Source of the DNA: Oligella sp050920755
Lineage (GTDB): Bacteria; Pseudomonadota; Gammaproteobacteria; Burkholderiales; Burkholderiaceae_B
Direction of reading: 5' to 3'
Assembly (NCBI RefSeq): GCF_050920755.1
Contig: NZ_CP158480.1
Location: 2,170,001 to 2,234,000 of the forward strand
DNA: 64,000 bases
The position numbers and the translations under genes are program-made. Below the pieces are notes generated by a model, which saw only the letters and a program-made list of their open reading frames with translations, was not told the origin of the DNA and did not search any database. This document shows positions 15,714-24,894 of this stretch, piece by piece (within the stretch, counting starts at the first letter, position 1; each line of letters begins with the position of its first letter).

Positions 15714-16658
15714 TTAGTCCTTCATCTTGTCAATCATCTGCTCAGTGATAGCGGTTAAGTTACTTACTCCACCGGGCACTACGTACCAAGGGTTAGACTC
15801 CACATAAAACACATGCCCCTTTTTAACGGCATCCGTTTGACTAAACTCAGGATGTTCGCTAAGTGTTTTAGCTGCGGTTTCTTCTGCATCATTAAGAGCA
15901 CCGCGATCTAACACAATCAACCAATCCGGTTGCGCTTTAGCCACCGCAGACACTTCAGCAGCCGCTTTTTCCGCTCTTGCTTTCGCCTCTGGTGAATCCG
16001 GCTTTGGACGCGGCTGATTTAATTCCTCAGCGGTACGCGCGTTTAACACCGGTTTTAAGCCGGTTAACTCCTCAATATAACCAAAGCGATCGCCCGGCGC
16101 ATGCGTCATCACACGATCCTTAATCACAAATAAAAAGGCGCCGGTTTTACCCTGATTAATTTGATGCAGCTGCTTAATATTAGCGTCCAGCTTTTCTAAT
16201 AGCTTAGCGGCTTCTGCTTCCTTGCCCCATGCCTTGGCAATGCTGTTTGTTGAGTCTTTGACGGACTTCACAAAGTGGCTCGGATCACTCGTAAAGCTGA
16301 TGGTCGGCGCAATTTTAGCAAGTTCAGGCATCGCTGCCGCAGAACGACCACCGGCAATAATTAAATCCGGCTGAATCTTTTTCAACGCTTCGTAGTCCGG
16401 TTCAAATAAGGTTCCCACGGTAGGACTGTCATTGTAACGAGCTAAGGCATGCTTATACTTGGACTGTGGTACTGCTACCGCCTCAATGCCTAAGGCTGTT
16501 AAAGCATCAAGCTGCGCTAAATCATAGCTCACCACTTTTTGTGGTGTTTGATCCAGCTTTAGCACGCCCTCACTATGTTGAATTTCAAAGGCCTGAGCAA
16601 CAGTCGCTACCAGTAAACTTGAGCCAATAAATAAACTGTTTAATAATAGTTTTTTCAT
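15714..16658 (-). CDS. Periplasmic siderophore-binding protein (FatB/CeuE type) of an ABC importer
   Basis: Class III substrate-binding protein of 314 residues that would deliver an iron-siderophore complex to an inner-membrane ABC transporter. The signal peptide is MKKLLLNSLFIGSSLLVATV with cleavage near AQA. The fold signatures are VVSYDLAQLDALTALGIEAVAVP, EPDYEALKKIQPDLIIAGGR and DWLIVLDRGA. The ATG at 16658 follows a GGATG box. The gene begins 16 bp after the TonB receptor stop and is surely in its operon. Permease and ATPase genes are not in this window. Confidence 0.9.
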   Translation of the reverse strand: MKKLLLNSLFIGSSLLVATVAQAFEIQHSEGVLKLDQTPQKVVSYDLAQLDALTALGIEAVAVPQSKYKHALARYNDSPTVGTLFEPDYEALKKIQPDLIIAGGRSAAAMPELAKIAPTISFTSDPSHFVKSVKDSTNSIAKAWGKEAEAAKLLEKLDANIKQLHQINQGKTGAFLFVIKDRVMTHAPGDRFGYIEELTGLKPVLNARTAEELNQPRPKPDSPEAKARAEKAAAEVSAVAKAQPDWLIVLDRGALNDAEETAAKTLSEHPEFSQTDAVKKGHVFYVESNPWYVVPGGVSNLTAITEQMIDKMKD

Positions 16659-16674
16659 ATTTTCATCCAAAAAA

Positions 16675-18672
16675 TTAAAAATTAGCTGTTAACTGTAACC
16701 AATAACGACGTCCGTCATAGGTACCGCCAAAATCTTCGTTCGTGACGCGTTTATCAAAGATGTTATAAGCACTAAGACCGACACTCACGTTTTTGTTAAC
16801 CTTATAGTTTAAACCTACATCAACAAAGGCATAGGAGGCGGTACCGTCCGACATGCTGACACGACTTAGATATTCAGTCGTTTTACCTCTAAAATTAACA
16901 CGAGACCATAGGCCTAAATCCTCCATCGGATCCCATTCAACCGTTGCATTAATCATATGTCGTGGATTTTTATTCAAAGGTCGACCCACAAAAGGACCTG
17001 ATTTTTGTTTGGATGAGGTGTAGGTATAGTTAGCAGAAAGTCTTAAATTATCTAACGCTTGCCATGAGGTCGTAAACTCCACCCCACGCATCACTGCCTT
17101 ATCGACGTTAAAACGCGTGCTGATAAAGTCAAAACGCTCACCGGCATGAAGACAACTACCATTATTGCTTTGACAAACACGCTCTTCGGTAATTTTGTCT
17201 TTGAATTGCGTATTAAATAGCGTTAATCCCGCGTTAAAACCGGCGTGATTATCCCATAGCAAAGCAATCTCTTGGCTGATACTTTTTTCAGGTTTCAGAT
17301 CGGGATTACCGATAATCACACCATTCCATCTGCCACCACCGGTACCCTGACCCCAATCAGCCACAGCATGTCTTAAACCGGGCGCTTTAAAACCGGTTGA
17401 AACACCACCCTTTAAGGTTAAATTATCGGTCATATGCCACACACCGTATAAACGAGGTGTCCAATGACTCCCGTAATTTTCATCCTTGGTCATACGCAAA
17501 CCGCCGGTTAAGGCAAAGGAATCTGTCAACCACCACTCATCCTCAGCAAATAATGCCCATTGGTAGCGTGATAATTTATTAATAGCCTTACCCAATCTAT
17601 TGCCGGAATCAGTCAGATTTTCTTTTTGATAATGGAAACCGGCAGTGAACAAATGACTACCTAATGGCGCAGTCCATTTAGTATCAAACTCGGTATTTTT
17701 TAAGAACATATCACGAGTCGGATTATCCGTTTTGGTATGCTGAACATACGTATCACTGGTGACATCACCCCAACGACCCACGTGCCCCAACGTATAACGA
17801 CTTTGGTAATAAGTAATGTTACGCGCCGTATTCGGCTTACCCCTTCTATCAAGCTCTGCTGCAGATTTACCCGGCGTCGTATTACGCTCTTGAAGACTGC
17901 GTGCAAACTCGGCCGTAATATCGTGATCCTCTGTGGGCGTAAAAGCAAACTTAACAGAACCGGCTGTTTTATCCTGATTAGCGAAGCCGGAAAGAATCTT
18001 ATCCTCTTGACGATAGTATTTTTGACCGAAAATCTGTACACCTAATTTATCCTTGATAATCGGACCGCCTAGGTATAGGTTTGTCGAATAGATATTACCG
18101 GAATCACTATCCTCTTGCAGTGTCAACTCATTACGAATACTACCGGTCCACGCATTTGGTACTTTACGGGTAATCACGTTAATCACCCCACCCATGGCAT
18201 CAGAACCGTAAAGTGAAGACATCGGGCCGCGAATCACCTCAATACGTTCAATCGCCTGCAATGGCGGCAACCAACCATGCTCAATACCTGCATTATCGGA
18301 GTTAGGGCGCGTCTCTCTCGTATTTTGACGTTTACCGTCAACTAATAACATGGTATACCCCGAAGACATACCACGGATACTGATATCGGAATAGCTACCA
18401 CCACCGGTGATATGGACCCCCGGAACATCCATCAACATAGCGGTCACATCACCGTAGGCTTTTTTCTCTAAATCCTCACGGGAAACCACAGTAATTGACG
18501 CAGGCGCATCTTCAACCAACTGCTCTGAACCGGTTGCCGATACCACGACTGTACCTAATTGAACTACATCACCCTGTGATGAATTTTGTGCATAAGTCGA
18601 TGTTGCTGCAGCAAATGCAAAGGCACTTGATAAGGCAAAGATTAAAGGTTTAAGTGTTTGATTAATTTGCAT
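16675..18672 (-). CDS. TonB-dependent siderophore receptor
   Basis: Outer-membrane receptor of about 665 residues. The ATG at 18672 opens a clean signal peptide (MQINQTLKPLIFALSSAFAF, cleavage near TYAQ). The plug shows TVVVSATG (TonB box), SYSDISIRGMSSGYTMLLVD and IERIEVIRGPMSSLYGSDAMG. The barrel ends in GRRYWLQLTANF. It forms an operon with the siderophore-binding protein, which points to Fe(III)-catecholate or related uptake. Only 27 bp separate its ATG from the end of a 563-bp IS66 derivative that now fills its 5' leader; the Fur-box promoter lies beyond the element. The frame is also open upstream into the IS (to 18801) but that start is rejected. Confidence 0.92.
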   Translation of the reverse strand: MQINQTLKPLIFALSSAFAFAAATSTYAQNSSQGDVVQLGTVVVSATGSEQLVEDAPASITVVSREDLEKKAYGDVTAMLMDVPGVHITGGGSYSDISIRGMSSGYTMLLVDGKRQNTRETRPNSDNAGIEHGWLPPLQAIERIEVIRGPMSSLYGSDAMGGVINVITRKVPNAWTGSIRNELTLQEDSDSGNIYSTNLYLGGPIIKDKLGVQIFGQKYYRQEDKILSGFANQDKTAGSVKFAFTPTEDHDITAEFARSLQERNTTPGKSAAELDRRGKPNTARNITYYQSRYTLGHVGRWGDVTSDTYVQHTKTDNPTRDMFLKNTEFDTKWTAPLGSHLFTAGFHYQKENLTDSGNRLGKAINKLSRYQWALFAEDEWWLTDSFALTGGLRMTKDENYGSHWTPRLYGVWHMTDNLTLKGGVSTGFKAPGLRHAVADWGQGTGGGRWNGVIIGNPDLKPEKSISQEIALLWDNHAGFNAGLTLFNTQFKDKITEERVCQSNNGSCLHAGERFDFISTRFNVDKAVMRGVEFTTSWQALDNLRLSANYTYTSSKQKSGPFVGRPLNKNPRHMINATVEWDPMEDLGLWSRVNFRGKTTEYLSRVSMSDGTASYAFVDVGLNYKVNKNVSVGLSAYNIFDKRVTNEDFGGTYDGRRYWLQLTANF

Positions 18673-18691
18673 AGTAACAATATGTAAGATA

Positions 18692-18699
18692 AGTAAAGC
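18692..18699. repeat. Target-site duplication, left copy (AGTAAAGC)
   Basis: The octamer AGTAAAGC abuts the left end of the IS66 derivative and is repeated exactly at 19263-19270. Eight bases is the duplication length typical of IS66-family insertion. Confidence 0.93.
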
Positions 18700-19262
18700 G
18701 TAAGCGTCCGATGAACACCGATTGACAAACGTCGGGCAAATATAAGTCACGATCGAGTCTAAGAACAGCGGTAAATACTGCCTTCTCCAAGCCTCTGCCA
18801 AGGCAGTCCCCGGCTTAAGGCTTGTAGCGCTTGAGCTGTAAGTTGAGGATGTTCATGAACCTCCGCTCTGTGAAATCGACCCTCGTGAAGTCGCCGGGTG
18901 CACAGCCAAGTACCCATCGCATCATGCACTAATAGCTTTAATAAACTCTGAGAACGATTCATAAAGAGATAAGCCTCGTGAGGTGCTACTTGACCAAACT
19001 GCTGAATCGCTTTAGTTCGTAAACTATCCATACCGGCACGTAAGTCCGTTGGTTCGCTTAGCAACACGATTTTGTCCAAACGGAGTAAACCGCCGGTAGT
19101 GCCTTGACCCACTAAACAATCCAACGCATCGAATTGACCTGCGACACCATGGTAAGGCGTCGTACCCATCAAATACTGCATAGTATTCTCCTAAAACACA
19201 TTGAAAACACCGGTGTGCCGTATGTCAGGTAGAATAAATACATGTGTTCATCGGACGCTTAC
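18700..19262 (-). mobile_element. Mini-IS66 element, 563 bp, carrying only tnpB
   Basis: The ends are perfect 19-bp inverted repeats that begin with GTAAGCG, as in the IS66 family (18700-18718 and 19244-19262), and an exact 8-bp target duplication flanks them. Inside there is only a tnpB-like gene; tnpA and the DDE transposase tnpC, normally making up a 2.5-kb element, are absent. The element is therefore non-autonomous, but its perfect ends and duplication suggest a recent jump driven by a full copy elsewhere. It lies in the leader of the TonB receptor gene in the same orientation. Confidence 0.92.
18759..19181 (-). CDS. tnpB: IS66-family accessory protein TnpB
   Basis: 140-residue protein of the IS66 Orf2-like family. 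It shows the family order: RLDKIVLLSEPTDLRAGMDS near the N-terminus, AYLFMNRSQSLLKLLVHD in the middle, and LCTRRLHEGRF followed by the ending SRGLPWQRLGEG. It seems complete apart from an uncertain start. TnpB is needed with TnpA and TnpC for IS66 transposition but is not itself the catalytic transposase; its exact role is unclear. It is co-oriented with the downstream receptor gene. Confidence 0.85.
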   Translation of the reverse strand: MQYLMGTTPYHGVAGQFDALDCLVGQGTTGGLLRLDKIVLLSEPTDLRAGMDSLRTKAIQQFGQVAPHEAYLFMNRSQSLLKLLVHDAMGTWLCTRRLHEGRFHRAEVHEHPQLTAQALQALSRGLPWQRLGEGSIYRCS

Positions 19263-19270
19263 AGTAAAGC
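19263..19270. repeat. Target-site duplication, right copy (AGTAAAGC)
   Basis: Exact copy of the octamer at 18692-18699, directly outside the right inverted repeat of the IS66 derivative. Confidence 0.93.
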
Positions 19271-19280
19271 TCTCGTTCTG

Positions 19281-19313
19281 ATTGTAGTAATAAGAACGAT
19301 TATCATTATTACT
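19281..19313 (-). promoter_or_regulatory. Fur box and -10 element of the siderophore receptor operon, displaced by the IS66 derivative
   Basis: On the minus strand, a Fur-box-like 19-mer around AATAATGATAATCGTTC (about 19313-19294) matches about 15 of 19 positions of the GATAATGATAATCATTATC consensus. A TACAAT -10 box lies at 19286-19281. Transcription would start near 19274, only about 12 bp before the IS insertion point, so the transcript now runs through tnpB before reaching the receptor. Confidence 0.7.
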
Positions 19314-19532
19314 TATATTAACTATTATGTCAAAATCAATTAATCAAAACAAAATAATCGTTAGTTGAAACTATTTCAATAGTCGCCATAAATTTTGCTT
19401 AATCAACGACTTAAGATGCAAATAATATTTCAATTATTTGATGGTTGTCGCAAAAAATCGACGATCAAAGTGAGGGGTTACGAGAGAATAAAGGACGTTA
19501 CAGTCTCGCACATTAGGAGACGATTGTTTACA

Positions 19533-19564
19533 TCTCCACCTAAATCAACGATTTTAGGTGGAGA
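19533..19564 (-). terminator. Hairpin at the end of the nuo operon
   Basis: Perfect 12-bp stem TCTCCACCTAAA/TTTAGGTGGAGA with an 8-nt loop, 15 bp beyond the nuoN stop. There is no long U-run, but the position suits transcript termination or 3'-end protection. Confidence 0.7.
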
Positions 19565-19579
19565 ATCCCGCACGATAAA

Positions 19580-21064
19580 TTAAAACTTCAAAGAAGCATC
19601 AATGACCTGTACACACAGTGCCATTAAGCCGCCCGGTAAAATACCCAAAACAATAATCAATAAATTATTCACGGATAAAATACTCTCGCGGAAGCTTAAC
19701 GGGCCGTTTAAAGCCGGAGCATCGGCTTCAGGCTCATCAAAGTACATTACCTTCACCACGCGCAGATAGTAGAAAGCGCCGATTAAGGAAAGCAGTACAG
19801 CTACCACTGCCAACCAGACATGACCGGCATTAATGGTCGCTTGTAAAACGGCTAATTTAGCGTAAAAACCGACTAATGGCGGGATACCGGCAAGTGAGAA
19901 CATCAGAATCAACACACCGAATGCCAACCAAGGGCTACGACGATTTAAGCCCTTAAAGTCAGATATTTCCTCAGACTCAAAACCGGCACGGCTAAGAATC
20001 AGGATAATACCGAAGCTTGCCAAGGTAGTCAGTACATAAGTCACGATATAGAATAAGGCCGTACCGTAAGCACCGCTGCTCACCTGACCATTAGCGTCGA
20101 CACCGGACAATAAACCCAACAACACAAAACCGATATGTGAAATCGTTGAGTAACCTAATAGACGCTTAAAGTTAGTCTGCATCAAGGCAGTGATATTACC
20201 AATCGCAAGCGACAGTACCGCCATAATAATCAACATCGGCTGCCAGCTGATAGCCACTTCGTTCAAGCTCTCAATCAAGACACGTAATGTCATGGCAATC
20301 GCTGCTAACTTTGGCGCAGAACCGATGGTTAAGGCAACCGCAGTCGGCGCACCTTGGTACACATCGGGTACCCACATATGGAACGGCACCGCACCTAATT
20401 TAAAGGCAATACCGGAAACCACAAAGACCAAACCGAGTAATAACACAGATAACTGCGCCTGACCGCTCTGCAACACCTGCATAATGGTCGCTAAGTGAAT
20501 TGCGCCGGTGGCACCGTAAATCAGTGAAATACCGTACAGCATCACACCTGAGGCCAATGAACCCAAGATGAAGTACTTCATTGCCGCTTCAGCACTGTTT
20601 AGTGAGTCACGACGCAAAGCTACCAAGGCATAAAGTGATAATGACATCAACTCCAGACCTAAGTAAATGGTCAAGGTGCTGGAAGCCGAGATCATCACGA
20701 ATTGACCTAATAAACAGAATAAGGTCAAGGCGTAGAACTCACCGCCCTTTACCATATCGCGATCAACTAAGTATTGACGGCTGTAAATTAAAGTGACCAG
20801 CACCGCAATAATGGTACCGACTTTTAAGAAATGGCTAAGTGCATCAGCGATATACATTTGATAGAAGGTAGTACCTGATACACCGGCATTCCACTGGAAT
20901 AACACCACTACCAATACCAAAAGCAACGAAACCAAACTGCTGAAGTAGGACGCTACGCCGTCCTTACTGCGAGCAAAGGCATCGACCAACAACACACCCA
21001 TTGCCAAGAGACATAGAAGAATCTCCGGCGTTGCCATGGCGAAATTAAATTGATTTTCTATCAT
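19580..21064 (-). CDS. nuoN: NADH-quinone oxidoreductase subunit N
   Basis: Antiporter-like membrane subunit of complex I, 494 residues with about 14 helices. The proton-channel core is recognisable: the first-half glutamate and lysine region (YLGLELMSLSLYALVAL), FKLGAVPFHMWVPDVYQGAP, and KRLLGYSTISHIGFVLLGL. It is the last gene of the 14-gene nuo operon, 9 bp after nuoM, and is followed by a strong hairpin. The DUF2818 gene often found behind nuoN in relatives is not here. Confidence 0.97.
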   Translation of the reverse strand: MIENQFNFAMATPEILLCLLAMGVLLVDAFARSKDGVASYFSSLVSLLLVLVVVLFQWNAGVSGTTFYQMYIADALSHFLKVGTIIAVLVTLIYSRQYLVDRDMVKGGEFYALTLFCLLGQFVMISASSTLTIYLGLELMSLSLYALVALRRDSLNSAEAAMKYFILGSLASGVMLYGISLIYGATGAIHLATIMQVLQSGQAQLSVLLLGLVFVVSGIAFKLGAVPFHMWVPDVYQGAPTAVALTIGSAPKLAAIAMTLRVLIESLNEVAISWQPMLIIMAVLSLAIGNITALMQTNFKRLLGYSTISHIGFVLLGLLSGVDANGQVSSGAYGTALFYIVTYVLTTLASFGIILILSRAGFESEEISDFKGLNRRSPWLAFGVLILMFSLAGIPPLVGFYAKLAVLQATINAGHVWLAVVAVLLSLIGAFYYLRVVKVMYFDEPEADAPALNGPLSFRESILSVNNLLIIVLGILPGGLMALCVQVIDASLKF

Positions 21065-21073
21065 TGTTCTAAC

Positions 21074-22552
21074 CTACAGTTTGGATTGTGCAACCTGTTC
21101 CAGCAAATGCTGAACTGATACATGCATCACATCAGTAAATGGTTTCGGATGAATACCCATATACAACACAAAGATTGCAAACAGACCTAAGACCAAAAAC
21201 TCACGATTATCGATATCGAGCATTTTGGAAACCTCAGGATTTGTCACAGGACCGTAAGCCACGCGTTTAACCATCCAGAGCGAGTAAGAGGCACTTAAAA
21301 TCAATGAAGTAGCCGCTAACAAACCGACCCAGAAGTTAAAGTCAATCGCACCCAGAATCACGTAGAACTCACCCACGAAACCTGAAGTGGCCGGTAGACC
21401 GCTATTAGCCATTGAGAACAGTACAAAGAACGTCACAAACTTAGGCATTACCTTGACCACACCACCGTAAGCGGCGATTTCGCGACTATGTAAACGGTCG
21501 TATAAAACACCGATACACATAAACATGGCACCTGACACAAAACCGTGCGAGATCATTTGGACGATAGCACCCTCAACACCGGCTTCACTAAAGAGGAACG
21601 TACCTAAAATCACAAAGCCCATGTGAGCAACGGATGAATAGGCCACCAGTTTTTTCATGTCGTCCTGAACAATCGCCACCAAGCCGATGTAGATAAGCGC
21701 GATTAGCGCCAATACGATCATCAACCAGCTCATTTCCTGAGAAGCGTCCGGCGCAATCGGCAATGAGAAGCGTAGGAAACCGTAGGCACCAAGCTTCAAC
21801 ATAATGGCCGCTAACACAATTGAACCACCGGTAGGTGCTTCAACGTGCGCATCAGGCAACCAAGTGTGAACCGGCCACATCGGTACTTTCACCGCAAAAG
21901 CAGCAAATAGCGCAAAGAAGATAAATAACTGCTCATTCATCGTCAATGGCAATGCGTGCCATGTTGCAATATCAAATGTGCCTGCTTTGAGGTACATATA
22001 GATAAAGGCAACCAAGGTCAATAAAGAACCTAATAAAGTGTAGAGGAAGAACTTAAAGGCAGCATAAACACGATTCGGGCCACCCCATACACCGATGATG
22101 ATATACATCGGAATTAAAGTTGCCTCAAAGAATACGTAAAATAGCAAACCGTCCAAAGCGGCAAATACACCGATCATCAAGCCCGATAAAATCAGGAAAG
22201 ATGCCATGTACTGTGCCACACGGTCGGTAATCACCTTCCGGCCGGCAATCACCACCATAATGGTGATAAAAGCGGTTAACAGTACAAACCAGATGGAAAT
22301 ACCGTCCACACCCAGGTGATAGTGCGCCGTAAAGGCTGAAATCCAGCGCACATTTTCAACGAACTGCATCTCAGCAGTACTAGAGTCAAAGCCAAAGATC
22401 AGTGGCAAGGTGACTAAAAAGCTGACAATTGCACCAACCAATGCCATTTGCTTGGTGTACTCTGCTCGCTCGTCACGACCGAATACGAGTACAAAGATAC
22501 CGGCAATGATCGGTACAAAAATCGATAAGGAAAGCCAAGGAAATGTTGTCAT
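21074..22552 (-). CDS. nuoM: NADH-quinone oxidoreductase subunit M
   Basis: Second antiporter-like proton-pumping subunit, 492 residues. Typical motifs are YHLGVDGISIWFVLLTAF, FYVFFEATLIPMYIIIGVWG, MWPVHTWLPDAHVEAPTGGS and KKLVAYSSVAHMGFVILG. The ATG at 22552 (MTTFPWLSLS) lies one base behind the nuoL stop; an extension to 22570 would overlap nuoL and is less likely. Confidence 0.97.
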   Translation of the reverse strand: MTTFPWLSLSIFVPIIAGIFVLVFGRDERAEYTKQMALVGAIVSFLVTLPLIFGFDSSTAEMQFVENVRWISAFTAHYHLGVDGISIWFVLLTAFITIMVVIAGRKVITDRVAQYMASFLILSGLMIGVFAALDGLLFYVFFEATLIPMYIIIGVWGGPNRVYAAFKFFLYTLLGSLLTLVAFIYMYLKAGTFDIATWHALPLTMNEQLFIFFALFAAFAVKVPMWPVHTWLPDAHVEAPTGGSIVLAAIMLKLGAYGFLRFSLPIAPDASQEMSWLMIVLALIALIYIGLVAIVQDDMKKLVAYSSVAHMGFVILGTFLFSEAGVEGAIVQMISHGFVSGAMFMCIGVLYDRLHSREIAAYGGVVKVMPKFVTFFVLFSMANSGLPATSGFVGEFYVILGAIDFNFWVGLLAATSLILSASYSLWMVKRVAYGPVTNPEVSKMLDIDNREFLVLGLFAIFVLYMGIHPKPFTDVMHVSVQHLLEQVAQSKL

Positions 22553-22553
22553 C

Positions 22554-24557
22554 TTATCGCACCAATACAAAGAAAGAGATTAAAACAATAATACCAACCA
22601 ACATTGAGAAGGCGTAATGGTAAACATAACCGGATTGCAGCTTACGGCTCACCGAAGCAATTAAACCAACCACTTTGGCACTGCCATTGATGATAAAGCC
22701 GTCAATCACTCCCTTGTCACCGCCTTTCCAGAAGCCTTGGCCCAGAACGCGAGCGCCGCGAGCAAAGACATTTTCATAGATCCAGTCAACATAGTATTTG
22801 TTTTCCAGAATACGGTTGATACCGGATAGCGCATTGTAGATTTTGCCCGGTGTCGCAGGACTCACCACATACAGGAACAACGCCACCACAAAACCGGCCA
22901 CCACTAACCAGAACGGTAAAGTCATAAAGGCATGCATACCGTACTCAACCCAGCCGTGGAAGGTCGAAGCAATCTCAGCCATTGCAGGGTGAGCCGCAGC
23001 GTCAACAAAGATTACGCCCTTGAAGAAGTCACCGAACAGCATCGGGTCAATCACCCATGCACCGATAACCACGGAAGGAATCGCTAAAACCACTAACGGT
23101 ACAGTGACTACCCATGGAGACTCTTTAGGCTTCTCACCATCCTCTAAACGATGCTCGGCATCCGCAGGCAACTGATCGTAACGCTCCTTACCGTGGAATA
23201 CTAAGAAGTAAAGACGGAAAGAGTATAAAGAAGTCACGAATACACCGATCAAGACGCAGTAATAGGCAAAGCTTGCGCCCCAGATATTGGCAGCACCGGC
23301 CGCTTCGATAATATGCTCTTTGGAGTAGTAGCCCGAGAAGAAAGGCGTACCCACCAATGCCAAGGTACCTAACAAGAAGGTAATCCATGTGATTGGCATA
23401 TGCTTACGGATACCACCCATGTAGCGAATATCCTGATTATGATGCATACCGATAATCACCGAACCAGCACCCAAGAACAGCAAGGCTTTAAAGAAAGCGT
23501 GCGTCATTAAGTGGAACACCGCCACACTGTAGGCAGAAGCACCCAGTGCCACGGTCATATAACCTAATTGTGAGAGGGTCGAATAAGCCACCACACGTTT
23601 GATATCGTTTTGAATCAAACCGAGCAAACCGAGGAATAAAGCACCGATTGCACCAACCACAATCACTAAAGAAAGCGCCGTATTGGACAATTCAAAGATT
23701 GGCGAGAAGCGGGCCACCATAAAGATACCCGCAGTCACCATGGTTGCCGCGTGAATTAATGCGGAAATCGGGGTTGGACCCTCCATTGAGTCGGGTAACC
23801 ACGCATGTAATGGTACTTGCGCAGATTTACCCATGGCACCGATAAACAAACAGATCGCAGCGACAGTCACCAATGACCAGTCGGTACCGGGGAAGCTGGT
23901 ATATGACAAGATACTTGCGCTGGCAAACACTTGGTCATAATTTAAGCTACCGGTGTAGGCAAAAAGTAAACCGATACCCAAGATAAAACCGAAGTCACCC
24001 ACACGGTTAACAATAAACGCCTTCATATTGGCAAAAATCGCTGTCGGTCTTTCGTACCAGAAACCGATCAATAGATATGACACTAAACCTACAGCCTCCC
24101 AGCCGAAGAATAGTAAGAGCATATTATTTGCCATCACTAACATCAACATGGAGAAAGTAAATAGTGAAATATAGCTAAAGAAGCGCTGATAACCCGGATC
24201 GTCAACCATATAACCGATAGTGTAAATATGTACCATCAGTGAAACGGAAGTAACCACCACCATCATCGTTGCAGTAAGCGAATCCACTAAAAAACCGATT
24301 TCAACCGAAATATGACCGATCACCGTCCAGGTATAGATGGTGCCATTGAAATAAGCACCATGCGCAACCACCTGCCATAAAACATAAAGTGAAGCTACGG
24401 CGGAAAATGCCACCAGTGCAATGGTAATACCATGGGCACCGGCGCGAGTTACTTGGCGACCGAAAAATCCGGTACCGAAAAGACCCGCCGAAATGGAGCC
24501 CAATAAGGGCGCCAATGCAATAGCGAGTAAGAGGATTGGGGATAACGTTGATTCCAT
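22554..24557 (-). CDS. nuoL: NADH-quinone oxidoreductase subunit L
   Basis: Largest antiporter-like subunit of complex I, 667 residues, with the long C-terminal lateral helix that runs along the membrane arm. Motifs include FFGWEAVGLVSYLLIGFWY, GKSAQVPLHAWLPDSMEGPT, SALIHAATMVTAGIFMVAR and IKRVVAYSTLSQLGYMTVAL. It lies 10 bp behind nuoK. Confidence 0.97.
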   Translation of the reverse strand: MESTLSPILLLAIALAPLLGSISAGLFGTGFFGRQVTRAGAHGITIALVAFSAVASLYVLWQVVAHGAYFNGTIYTWTVIGHISVEIGFLVDSLTATMMVVVTSVSLMVHIYTIGYMVDDPGYQRFFSYISLFTFSMLMLVMANNMLLLFFGWEAVGLVSYLLIGFWYERPTAIFANMKAFIVNRVGDFGFILGIGLLFAYTGSLNYDQVFASASILSYTSFPGTDWSLVTVAAICLFIGAMGKSAQVPLHAWLPDSMEGPTPISALIHAATMVTAGIFMVARFSPIFELSNTALSLVIVVGAIGALFLGLLGLIQNDIKRVVAYSTLSQLGYMTVALGASAYSVAVFHLMTHAFFKALLFLGAGSVIIGMHHNQDIRYMGGIRKHMPITWITFLLGTLALVGTPFFSGYYSKEHIIEAAGAANIWGASFAYYCVLIGVFVTSLYSFRLYFLVFHGKERYDQLPADAEHRLEDGEKPKESPWVVTVPLVVLAIPSVVIGAWVIDPMLFGDFFKGVIFVDAAAHPAMAEIASTFHGWVEYGMHAFMTLPFWLVVAGFVVALFLYVVSPATPGKIYNALSGINRILENKYYVDWIYENVFARGARVLGQGFWKGGDKGVIDGFIINGSAKVVGLIASVSRKLQSGYVYHYAFSMLVGIIVLISFFVLVR

Positions 24558-24567
24558 GATTTACCCC

Positions 24568-24894
24568 CTACCCTTGTAGACGACCGATGTCGTCAACGTT
24601 AATTGAATTAATCTTACGGAATAGCATAACCAGAATTGCCAAGCCGATTGCCGCTTCAGCCGCAGCAACGGTTAAGACAAAGAAAACAAAGATCTGTCCT
24701 GCCGTATCCGGTAAACCGTCAGGTCCCGGATGCCATTGAGAAAAGGCAACAAAGTTCATATTGACCGCTAATAACAGCAACTCAATAGACATCAAAATGC
24801 CAATCATATTTCGGCGATTTAAGAAAATCCCGAAAACCCCAATGGCAAACAGCACAGCGCCCAGTATTAAATAATGCGCTAAACTCAATGTCAT
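24568..24894 (-). CDS. nuoK: NADH-quinone oxidoreductase subunit K
   Basis: Small three-helix membrane subunit (108 residues) that carries the two conserved buried glutamates of the proton path: one in MIGILMSIELLLLAVNMNF, one in TVAAAEAAIGLAIL. Its ATG overlaps the nuoJ stop by four bases (ATGA), which indicates translational coupling. Confidence 0.97.
   Translation of the reverse strand: MTLSLAHYLILGAVLFAIGVFGIFLNRRNMIGILMSIELLLLAVNMNFVAFSQWHPGPDGLPDTAGQIFVFFVLTVAAAEAAIGLAILVMLFRKINSINVDDIGRLQG

Larger units (their letters stand above)
19271..19579. other. Intergenic region between the siderophore receptor promoter and nuoN
   Basis: AT-rich stretch of 309 bp. It holds the Fur-box promoter at its left end and the nuoN hairpin at its right end; nothing else was recognised. 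Confidence 0.6.

Noticed and set aside
18673..18801. Upstream extension of the siderophore receptor frame into the IS66 derivative
   Set aside because: It would put 43 residues in front of a good signal peptide and overlaps tnpB; the ATG at 18672 is the natural start.
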